From Planotetraspora phitsanulokensis (GTDB lineage: Bacteria; Actinomycetota; Actinomycetes; Streptosporangiales; Streptosporangiaceae): a stretch of DNA of 64,000 bases. Every line of letters starts with the position of its first letter. Position 1 is the stretch's first letter. The translations under genes were made by a program, and so were the position numbers. Positions 1 to 6,407 of the stretch are shown here, piece by piece. The stretch covers positions 124,001 through 188,000 of the forward strand of contig NZ_BOOP01000015.1 in assembly GCF_016863295.1 (NCBI RefSeq). The letters run 5' to 3'. The notes beneath the pieces are model-generated. The model worked only from the letters and a program-made list of their open reading frames with translations, searched no databases and had not been told where the DNA came from.

Positions 1-275
1 CGGAGCAGCCGCACGATCTCGGCCTCGTCGTCACGGGCCGTCGCCACGATGACCGGCACGTCCGAGACGGCCCGGAGCATCTTGAGCGCCTCGGCCCCGT
101 CGAGGTCGGGCAGCCCCAGATCGAGGATCACCACGTCGGGCGCGGAGTGGGCGATCTCCCGCAGGGCGTCCAGCGCACGGCCCGCGCTGCGGACCGCATG
201 GCTGCGACCAGTCAGGTCGCGAATGATCGCGGAACGGACGAACTCATCGTCCTCCACCAGCAGAACGGTCGCCAT
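1..275 (-). CDS. Response regulator, N-terminal part (runs off the window)
   Basis: The reverse strand from an ATG at 275 encodes a receiver domain of two-component signalling. It begins MATVLLVEDDEFVRS, giving the paired acidic residues that bind Mg, and continues with VVILDLGLPDLDG, whose Asp is the phosphoacceptor, and a conserved Thr in VIVATARDD. About 91 residues are present; the rest, presumably a DNA-binding output domain, lies outside the window, so the subfamily cannot be told. It is transcribed away from the gene at 424. A cognate histidine kinase is not visible here. The receiver assignment is secure; the regulon is unknown. Confidence 0.88.
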   Translation of the reverse strand, partial: MATVLLVEDDEFVRSAIIRDLTGRSHAVRSAGRALDALREIAHSAPDVVILDLGLPDLDGAEALKMLRAVSDVPVIVATARDDEAEIVRLL

Positions 276-423
276 GGGCCAGAAACGTACACGTCTCCGA
301 GGTAATCACGTCCGTTTTCGTCTGCCCGATATCTGTTTTGTCCAGTTATTTCGCTTGTCAGACGCTGATGATGGCGAATATCCCCCTCTCGGAATGAACA
401 GGTGCCGCTAGAGTGAGCGCCCG
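276..423. promoter_or_regulatory. Divergent intergenic region upstream of the response regulator and the gene at 424
   Basis: This 148-base gap separates two divergent genes and is clearly richer in A/T than its surroundings, for example around 308-375, so both promoters should lie here. I could not pick out a convincing -35/-10 pair or an operator. Confidence 0.4.
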
Positions 424-951
424 ATGAAACGGGCCCTCGGTTACCTGCTCGCCTGGTGCGGGGCGACCGCGCTCGCCGTCGGCATCTCCTGGCTCGGCGT
501 GCGCGACGTGCTTCGCAACACGGTCATGGACGAACCGCCGCTCGCTCCGGTCGTGGCCGAGGAGGTGGGCGGCACCTCGCGCCCCATGCCCTCCGCCGTG
601 CGCTCCTCACCGGCCGAGCGGCCCGCCACGCCGCGTCCCTCCTCTTCCGCCGTACGGCGTCCGCCTTCGCCCTCACCGCACGTCTCCGCTCACCCCAGCC
701 CCAGGTCGAGCCCGAAGAGTCAGGCGGACGAGACCTTGCGGACGTTCACGCTCAAGGGCGGCCGGGCGACCATCGCGGTCACCGCCCACGACTGCCGGAT
801 GGTGACCGCGACGCCCAACGACGGCTACCGGCTCGGGGTGTGGGAGACCTCGACCTGGATCCGCGTCGCGTTCCTCCAGGAGCCCCACGAGTCGTCGGCG
901 TTCTGCACCTGGAACGGCACGCCGCCCCGGCTCGAGACGTACGAGAACTGA
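424..951 (+). CDS. Membrane-anchored or secreted protein with Pro/Ser-rich linker, unknown function
   Basis: This 175-aa protein starts with a signal or membrane anchor (residues 4-24, rich in L, A, W and G). A long Pro/Ser/Arg-rich linker (about residues 35-100) follows, then a compact C-terminal domain of about 70 residues. That domain has two cysteines (AHDCRM and AFCTWNG) that could form a disulfide outside the cell. I recognise no family. The ATG sits just after the divergent promoter region. It is probably exported or tethered on the outer membrane face with the C-terminal domain exposed; the role is not known. Confidence 0.7.
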   Translation: MKRALGYLLAWCGATALAVGISWLGVRDVLRNTVMDEPPLAPVVAEEVGGTSRPMPSAVRSSPAERPATPRPSSSAVRRPPSPSPHVSAHPSPRSSPKSQADETLRTFTLKGGRATIAVTAHDCRMVTATPNDGYRLGVWETSTWIRVAFLQEPHESSAFCTWNGTPPRLETYEN

Positions 952-1123
952 CCTCGGAAAACGGCGCCTGGACGCCCTCGACCGGGTCGGAGTCGCGCTC
1001 GCCTGAGCGTGATTTCCCGGTGCCCTCAGAAAAAGTTCCGTCAGGATGTAGAGGACGTCGAGCCGTGCTTCGACCTACCGGTGGAAGCGCCCTCGAGGGC
1101 GCCTTGGCCAAAGGAGACCGCAC

Positions 1124-1522
1124 GTGAAGTACATGATGCTCATGCAGTTCGGCCCGCTGTCCGGCCTCCCGCCGATGGACACCTGGCCGGCGGAGGACGT
1201 CAGCGCCCACATCCAGTTCATGCACGACACGAACAAGACGCTCACCGAAGCCGGAGAGTTCGTGGACGCGCAGGGGCTGGCCGATCCCGGACAGGCCAAG
1301 ATCGTGCGCGCCGGCGCCGACGGCAAGCCGGTGATCACCGACGGCGTGTTCCCGGAGACGAAGGAGTTCCTGGTCGGCTACTGGATCATCGACGTGGAGA
1401 GCCCCGAGCGGGCCGTCGAACTCGCCGCGTACGTCTCGGCGGCGCCTGGGCCCGGGGGCAGACCGTTGAACATGCCGATCGAGGTCCGCCAGGTGATGTC
1501 CGTCGAGACCGGAGAGCTCTGA
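1124..1522 (+). CDS. YciI/DGPF-family protein partnered with ECF sigma factor
   Basis: This 132-aa protein begins MKYMMLMQFGP, typical of the YciI (YCII/DGPF) family of small dimeric alpha+beta proteins. The usual DGPF signature appears as DGVFPETKEF, with Val in place of Pro. Genes of this family commonly sit immediately upstream of ECF42-type sigma factors, as here. The biochemical role of these proteins is poorly defined. An AAGGAGA-like ribosome site precedes the ATG. The stop codon falls against the next coding region, so the two are almost certainly co-transcribed and translationally coupled. Confidence 0.85.
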   Translation: MKYMMLMQFGPLSGLPPMDTWPAEDVSAHIQFMHDTNKTLTEAGEFVDAQGLADPGQAKIVRAGADGKPVITDGVFPETKEFLVGYWIIDVESPERAVELAAYVSAAPGPGGRPLNMPIEVRQVMSVETGEL

Positions 1523-1524
1523 CC

Positions 1525-2784
1525 CTGGACGAGACCGCCATCGACGGCCTGCTGCGCGAACTTGTGCCGCAGGTCGTCGGCGTGCTCACCCGGCGCTTCG
1601 GCGACTTCGACGCGGCCGAGGACGCCGTCCAGGAGTCCCTGATCGACGCCGCCGCCCAGTGGCCGGAGCAGGGCGTGCCCGCCAACCCACGGGGCTGGCT
1701 CATCCAGGTCGCCTACCGCCGCATGATCGAGCAGGTGCGCAACGAGCAGTCGCGGCGCCGCAGGGAAGAGCTCGTGGCCGCCCAGGAGCCGGCGGGCGAG
1801 CGGACGGCACCGGCGGCGGACGACGCACTCGAACGGGAACGGGACGACACGCTGACCACGCTGTTCCTGTGCTGCCATCCGGCGCTCAGCCCGGCCTCGG
1901 CCATCGCTCTCACGCTGCGTTCCGTCGGCGGTCTCACGACGGCGGAGATCGCCCGGGCGTTCATGGTGCCCGAGGCGACGATGGCGCAACGGATCAGCCG
2001 GGCCAAGCAGCGGATCAAGGCGTCCGGCGTGCCGTTCCGCATGCCCGATCACCAGGAACGCCCCCGGCGGCTCGCCTCGGTGCTGCACGTGCTCTACCTG
2101 ATCTTCAACGAGGGCTACGCCAGCAGCGCCGGACCCGACCTGCACCGCGTCGAGTTGTCCCGCGAGGCGATCCGGCTGGCCAGAACCGCCCACGCCCTGC
2201 TTCCCGACGACTGCGAGGTCGCCGGGCTGCTCGCTCTCATGTTGCTCACCGACGCGCGGCGCCCCGCGAGGACGGACGCGATCGGCACGCCGATCCCCCT
2301 GACGGACCAGGACAGGAGCCTGTGGGACGCCGGCGCCGTCGCGGAGGGGGTCGCGCTCATCACCGCCGCGCTGTCCAGGGGCGCGGTCGGGCCGTACCAG
2401 CTCCAAGCGGCGATAGCCGCGGTCCACGACGAGGCGGCCACGGCCGGGGAGACCGACTGGCCGCAGATCCTGGCCCTGTACGGCCTGCTGGAACGCATGT
2501 CGGACAACCCCATGGTCACGCTCAGCCGGGCCGTCGCCGCCGCCATGGTCCACGGTCCCGCGACCGGGCTCGACATGCTCAAGGCGCTCGACGCCGACGG
2601 GAGGCTCGCGGAGCACCACCGCTTCTACGCGACCCGCGCACACCTGCTGGAGATGGCCGGGGACCGTCAGGCCGCCGTCGACGACTACCGCGCGGCGGCC
2701 GGCCGTACGACCAGCACCCCGGAGCGGGACTATCTCACCACTCGCGCCGCCCGCCTGTCGTCGGACCTGCGGCGTCAGCCGTGA
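1525..2784 (+). CDS. ECF42-type RNA polymerase sigma factor with C-terminal TPR-like extension
   Basis: About 419 aa. The N-terminal half holds sigma-70 region 2 (FDAAEDAVQESL, then RGWLIQVAYRRMIEQVR) and region 4 (LTTAEIARAFMVPEATMAQRISRAK, residues about 140-170). The long C-terminal half, with DWPQILALYGLL and NPMVTLSRAVA, matches the TPR-like extension of the ECF42 group. It directs transcription of an unknown regulon, and no anti-sigma gene is adjacent, which is normal for this group. The start is uncertain: no ATG, GTG or TTG lies in frame near the YciI stop. A GGAGAG at 1511 best positions a CTG at 1525 (or 1519, overlapping the YciI TGA). GTG at 1564 is possible but would cut into region 2. 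Confidence 0.85.
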   Translation: MDETAIDGLLRELVPQVVGVLTRRFGDFDAAEDAVQESLIDAAAQWPEQGVPANPRGWLIQVAYRRMIEQVRNEQSRRRREELVAAQEPAGERTAPAADDALERERDDTLTTLFLCCHPALSPASAIALTLRSVGGLTTAEIARAFMVPEATMAQRISRAKQRIKASGVPFRMPDHQERPRRLASVLHVLYLIFNEGYASSAGPDLHRVELSREAIRLARTAHALLPDDCEVAGLLALMLLTDARRPARTDAIGTPIPLTDQDRSLWDAGAVAEGVALITAALSRGAVGPYQLQAAIAAVHDEAATAGETDWPQILALYGLLERMSDNPMVTLSRAVAAAMVHGPATGLDMLKALDADGRLAEHHRFYATRAHLLEMAGDRQAAVDDYRAAAGRTTSTPERDYLTTRAARLSSDLRRQP

Positions 2785-2881
2785 GGACTGTCGCTCCGGA
2801 CAGCCCGTCACATCGAGCCATAACCGAGATCTTTCCGTCCAGGTTGCACAGTGTTGACCAAACCGGATAGGTCATACCCCC

Positions 2882-3325
2882 ATGACCGGATTCAAGAAAT
2901 TCCTCGTGCGCGGCAATTTGGTCGAGCTCGCCGTCGCGGTCGTCATCGGAGCCGCGTTCAGCGGCCTGGTCGACGCCCTGGTCTCGGACATCATCACCCC
3001 GCTCATCGGCGCGGTGACGGGCGGGCGCGAGCCCGACTTCGCGGACTACTCCTTCAAGCTCAACGGCGCCCAGTTCCAGTACGGCGACTTCGTCAACCAC
3101 GCCCTGTCGTTCCTCATCGTGGCCGCCGTCATCTACTGGCTGGTCGTGCTGCCCATGACCCGCCTGCTCGGCCTCCTCACCCGGGACAAGGCCGTCACCG
3201 AGAAGCAGTGCCCCGAGTGCCTGAGCGACATCCCCGTCGCCGCGCGCCGCTGCGCGTTCTGCACCGCGGTGCTCGTCTCCCCCTCCGGCTCCCCCGCCCC
3301 CGCCCACGGCAGGCACTCCGCCTGA
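2882..3325 (+). CDS. mscL: Large-conductance mechanosensitive channel with C-terminal zinc ribbon
   Basis: This 147-aa protein opens with the MscL signature (FKKFLVRGNLVELAVAVVIG) and has two transmembrane helices, about residues 15-45 and 75-100. MscL forms a homopentameric pore that releases solutes when membrane tension rises. Residues about 113-135 add a CPEC...CAFC four-cysteine zinc ribbon not found in the classical E. coli protein, followed by a Ser/Pro tail. The gene stands alone after the sigma factor with a 97-base gap. Identification of the channel is very safe; the role of the ribbon is unknown. Confidence 0.95.
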   Translation: MTGFKKFLVRGNLVELAVAVVIGAAFSGLVDALVSDIITPLIGAVTGGREPDFADYSFKLNGAQFQYGDFVNHALSFLIVAAVIYWLVVLPMTRLLGLLTRDKAVTEKQCPECLSDIPVAARRCAFCTAVLVSPSGSPAPAHGRHSA

Positions 3326-3382
3326 TCCGCCGTACGACCGCCGCGTCCTCGCGAGCAGGCGAGCCGAGCACCCCCTTGCGCG

Positions 3383-3976
3383 CTATTTGCGCATCGTCCG
3401 CCTCGCCCACATGGTGGGTGCGGACGTCCATTCACGTTCCCCGTGCTCGGCTCGCCTGACCACATCGAGGATCACGAGCGAGGCCCGGTCCGGGTGCCGC
3501 ATCACTCGTACGTCCCTCGCGAACCAGCACGAGGCCGCGATGAGCTCGCGTGCCCTCTCCAGATCTCCCGGGCTCGTCCCCGCGCGGCACCAGATCCACA
3601 GCCGCTCTCCGAACGGCTCGGGCTTCGTGTGGACGATGATCGGCAGCTTGCCCTTGCGCGTGACGATCAGCGCCTCCGCGCACGCCTCGCGCACCCGATG
3701 CGGTGTCACCACGCACCAGAACCTGGCCTCGACCTCCCGGCGCGCCTGCGGAAGCACGGCGGCCACCAGGCAGATCACCGCCGCCCCGACGATCGTCGGC
3801 GCCATGCCGATCGCCCGCCAGGACACGGCCACCAGCGCGGGCACACCGACCAGCAGGGCGGCCTCGTACCGCCACCTCCAGAGAACCGTGAACGGACCCG
3901 GACGGGCGACGGGGACCACCGCGCTCTCGACGAACCGCGCGACCAGGCGGTTGTGACGCTGGAGTCCGTGTCTCAC
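3383..3976 (-). CDS. Integrative-element-type membrane protein (normally found beside FtsK-like transfer ATPase)
   Basis: About 197 aa from a GTG start that overlaps the previous gene's TGA (GTGA). The sequence RHNRLVARFVES, then a WRWRYEAALLVG membrane hairpin (two transmembrane segments, about residues 35-80), then ARFWCVVTPHRVR and ERLWIWCRAGTSPGDLE resemble, from memory, a protein encoded next to the FtsK/TraB translocase in actinomycete integrative conjugative elements. No FtsK-like, replication, excisionase or integrase gene is present here, so it is probably a relic or a domesticated gene. The precise role in transfer is not known. Confidence 0.6.
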   Translation of the reverse strand: MRHGLQRHNRLVARFVESAVVPVARPGPFTVLWRWRYEAALLVGVPALVAVSWRAIGMAPTIVGAAVICLVAAVLPQARREVEARFWCVVTPHRVREACAEALIVTRKGKLPIIVHTKPEPFGERLWIWCRAGTSPGDLERARELIAASCWFARDVRVMRHPDRASLVILDVVRRAEHGEREWTSAPTMWARRTMRK

Positions 3977-4293
3977 GTGAGCGCTCCTGGAGGACGCTCG
4001 TCACGCGCCGGCTGGGTGGTGACGCCTTCAGCGCCGCTGTCCTCCCCTTCCGGCCTGGGCGGCGGTTCGAGCAGATTCACCCGTCCGAATCCCCCGCACG
4101 TACGGCACGGCCGGTCGCCGGCCTTTCCTGTCGCCTCGCAGGCCCGACAGGTGATGAGAGCGTTGAACTGCTTGTCACGGTAGGTGCGGCTGTGCCAGGT
4201 GCGCTTGATCTCCCAGTTCTGTACCCACGCGAACGCGTCTACTTCGGCGAAGACGGCTTCGCTGACGGACCATAAGAGGGTGATGATGCGCAT
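3973..4293 (-). CDS. Small zinc-finger-like protein of the integrative-element remnant
   Basis: About 106 aa if translation begins at the ATG at 4293; an open frame extends further upstream but looks non-coding. The centre holds a DnaJ-like double CxxC cluster (CRACEAT...CRTCGGFGR) that should bind one zinc, followed by a Pro/Glu-rich tail. The N-terminal part (ITLLWSVSEAVFAEVDAFAWV) is hydrophobic and may be helical. The stop overlaps the start of the next minus-strand gene by four bases, so the two form an operon. The function is unknown; the neighbourhood suggests origin in a mobile element. Confidence 0.6.
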   Translation of the reverse strand: MRIITLLWSVSEAVFAEVDAFAWVQNWEIKRTWHSRTYRDKQFNALITCRACEATGKAGDRPCRTCGGFGRVNLLEPPPRPEGEDSGAEGVTTQPARDERPPGALT

Positions 4294-4672
4294 CCGTAAC
4301 TCGGAGCGGGAAGTATTCCGGATGCCGAGGTGGTTAGTATTCACCGGGATCGTCCTTTGCTTGAGCAGCGACTTTGGGTGGTCTTCTGCGCTGGGTCGAT
4401 GTGCCTGCATCGGCCCAGCGGTGCATCTGAACTGAAGAACCGCGCCTGGGTCTCGAACCCCTAAGGACCATCGCCTCCCCTCCGGAACTGGCGCGGACGC
4501 CGCCACGTTGAGGCTTATGTCGTCATTACCCGCCCATTGCCAGCGGCAACCTACATTTGGCAATTGCCATTAGTTGTTTGCCGACGGTACATGCCCTGCG
4601 TAGTGCTAGGCTGCAACCCGAGGACCTCCTTCAGGCCCGTCGGCGACGGCACAAGGAAGTGGGTGGGCGCCG
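4294..4672. promoter_or_regulatory. 379-base divergent regulatory region with TTGCC half-sites
   Basis: No gene was found here. The right part holds a cluster of related half-sites: an inverted repeat TTGCC-AGC-GGCAA at 4537-4549, a perfect 12-base palindrome TGGCAATTGCCA at 4558-4569, and another TTGCC at 4578-4582, about 90-135 bases before the XRE regulator. This pattern suits autoregulation by that regulator, but this is inference. A weak extended -10 (TGCTAGGCT) lies at 4604-4612. The left part (4294-4500) shows nothing clear. Confidence 0.45.
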
Positions 4673-5545
4673 ATGGCCGGAAGCAATCAGACCCTTCGCC
4701 GCCGTCAATTGGCGAGTCGCTTGAGAGCGCTTCGACACGCTTCAAACTTGACCGTCGAGCAGGTTGCCCAACAGTTGCTTTGCAGCCCCGCGAAAATCAG
4801 TCGACTGGAGACCGGTCAGCGCGGTGCGAGCTTGAGGGATGTGCGCGATCTCTGTCGCATATACGACGTCCCCGAGGAGACCGTCACTCATCTTATGAAT
4901 CTGGCGCGTGAGTCACGTCAGCCAGGCGTCAAGCATGAACTGGGAGACCTCGGCAACGACAACCTGTACATGTACATGGACCTGGAAGCGGCCGCGTTCT
5001 CGATCACAGAGCTCCAGATCACGTTCCTACCGGCCCTGTTCCAGACCGAGGAGTATGCCCGGACATTGATTGAGGGCCTCCTGCCAGGCATACGTTCCGA
5101 CGTCCTGGATCGCCGTGTGGAGGCACGGATCAAGCGACAACAGTTGCACACACAAAAGGAGCCCCCTCGATACTGGACCTTCATCGACGAGGCGGCTCTA
5201 CGTCGACTGGTTGGCGACAGGGCGCTGATGATTGCCCAACTCGAACGTGTGCTTGATTTAGCCCGATTGCCACATGTGACGATCCAGGTCATCCCTTTCA
5301 CCCAGGGCCCTTACATGTGTGCGGACAGCCCCTTCGTGATGTTCGAGATCAAGGATCCGACATTATCGAAAGTGGTATACCGCGAGTCACCTGACCGTGC
5401 GGAGTATTTGGAGAAGCCAGCAGAAATAGAGATCTTTCAAGAGGCGGTCGACAGCATCCGCGCGGTCGCGATGCCGCCGAAAGAGTCCATCAAACGCATT
5501 GCCAGGGCGATATCGGACTTTAGTGAAATTGGACCACAGGAATGA
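4673..5545 (+). CDS. XRE-family regulator with DUF5753 domain (WhiJ-like)
   Basis: This 290-aa protein has an N-terminal helix-turn-helix (about residues 12-68; NLTVEQVAQQLLCSPAKISR, then LETGQRG). Its DUF5753 C-terminal domain holds LQITFLPALFQTEEYAR, EARIKRQQ, FIDEAALRRLVG and IQVIPFTQGPY. In streptomycetes such WhiJ-like proteins pair with small DUF397 proteins and influence development and antibiotic production. Two DUF397 genes follow directly. The coding GC is visibly lower than in flanking genes, which suggests recent acquisition together with the element-type genes on its left. Confidence 0.9.
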   Translation: MAGSNQTLRRRQLASRLRALRHASNLTVEQVAQQLLCSPAKISRLETGQRGASLRDVRDLCRIYDVPEETVTHLMNLARESRQPGVKHELGDLGNDNLYMYMDLEAAAFSITELQITFLPALFQTEEYARTLIEGLLPGIRSDVLDRRVEARIKRQQLHTQKEPPRYWTFIDEAALRRLVGDRALMIAQLERVLDLARLPHVTIQVIPFTQGPYMCADSPFVMFEIKDPTLSKVVYRESPDRAEYLEKPAEIEIFQEAVDSIRAVAMPPKESIKRIARAISDFSEIGPQE

Positions 5546-5589
5546 TCGGCTGTCTCGAGAGCATCGTAGCCTAGGGACAGGGAAACAGG

Positions 5590-5805
5590 ATGGAACCATC
5601 GATCGAGGTTTCACAGTCGGACTTGAAGTGGCACATCGCTTCCCGCTGCACCTCCGGAAACTGTGTTGAAGTAGCAGTCGATACCGACGCAGTCTTCCTT
5701 CGCGACTCGAAAGATCCAGGCAGCGGAGGCCTTCGCTACTCGCATCGCGAGTGGCAGAACTTCGTAATAGCCGCAAAGGCGGGCGTTTACGACATGCCGA
5801 AGTAG
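5590..5805 (+). CDS. DUF397-family small protein
   Basis: This 71-aa protein has the DUF397 pattern: a Trp near the start (DLKWHIASRC), GNCVEVAV, an FLRDSKDP segment and SHREWQNFV near the end. DUF397 proteins act with the adjacent XRE/DUF5753 regulator, probably as modulators or counterparts; the mechanism is not settled. It lies 44 bases after the regulator with an ACAGGG/GGAAACAGG ribosome site, so probably in the same transcript. Confidence 0.85.
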   Translation: MEPSIEVSQSDLKWHIASRCTSGNCVEVAVDTDAVFLRDSKDPGSGGLRYSHREWQNFVIAAKAGVYDMPK

Positions 5806-5937
5806 GCTGTTGGCCGCGAGGCGGGCGAATGCTCGCACCTACCCAACAATGCGGACATACCGATAAAGAACGGCATAGATTAAACTGCTGTCGGCGATGT
5901 CTCTCACTCTTGAGTGAGCCGATCCCCGGGAGCGCGC

Positions 5938-6147
5938 ATGGTGAGCCAACCTTCATTCCACAACGCTCTCTGGGAGCAGTCGTGCACCGGTGGCGACTGC
6001 GTTGAAGTGGCGTTCCGGGATGGCTGGGTCGGTCTTCGAGACAGCAAGGCAGGCGACGACAGCCCTGTCCTGATCTTCAATCATGAGGAATGGGATGGCT
6101 TTGTAACAGCGATCAAGAGCGGCCAGTTCGACCGGCCACCTCTTTGA
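5938..6147 (+). CDS. Second DUF397-family small protein
   Basis: About 69 aa starting at the ATG at 5938, chosen over the GTG at 5914 because GGGAG at 5928-5932 is well spaced. It shows the DUF397 pattern (ALWEQSCTGGDCVEVAF, VGLRDSKAG, NHEEWDGFV). It is clearly a different copy from the one at 5590 rather than a recent duplicate. The 132-base gap before it may carry its own promoter. It is convergent with the GH87-like gene and separated from it by a strong hairpin. Confidence 0.82.
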   Translation: MVSQPSFHNALWEQSCTGGDCVEVAFRDGWVGLRDSKAGDDSPVLIFNHEEWDGFVTAIKSGQFDRPPL

Positions 6148-6247
6148 TCAACAAGCGTCGACGCGGCGCAGACACGCCAGCAAACGCACCGAAGGGGTCC
6201 GGAGGAGCGATGTCCTTCGGGCCCTGCTGCACATGGTCGAATGGCGC

Positions 6248-6276
6248 AAAGGCGCATCCCGGTGGGATGCGCCTTT
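6248..6276. terminator. Perfect 13-bp hairpin between convergent genes
   Basis: AAAGGCGCATCCC (6248-6260) and its exact complement (6264-6276) are separated by a 3-base loop. The A/T ends give a short T run in both directions, so it should stop transcripts of the DUF397 gene and, from the other strand, the catabolic operon ending at 6408. Confidence 0.85.
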
Positions 6277-6407
6277 GACTGCGTTGGCCGTACGGCCGGT
6301 TGAAGTGCTGGCGTCCGGGAGGCGGGTGGTAACCCGCCTCCCGGAGTAGGTGTCCGGCCGGCGCGAGGCTCGAAGCGCCTCGCCGCCGACCAGGTTGTGC
6401 GGCGTCC

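Noticed and set aside
4448-4461. GGGTCTCGAACCCC, which on the minus strand looks like a tRNA T-arm (TTCGA loop)
   Set aside because: Only three of five stem pairs form, and no acceptor or anticodon arm fits around it. It could be an eroded attachment site, but that cannot be supported.
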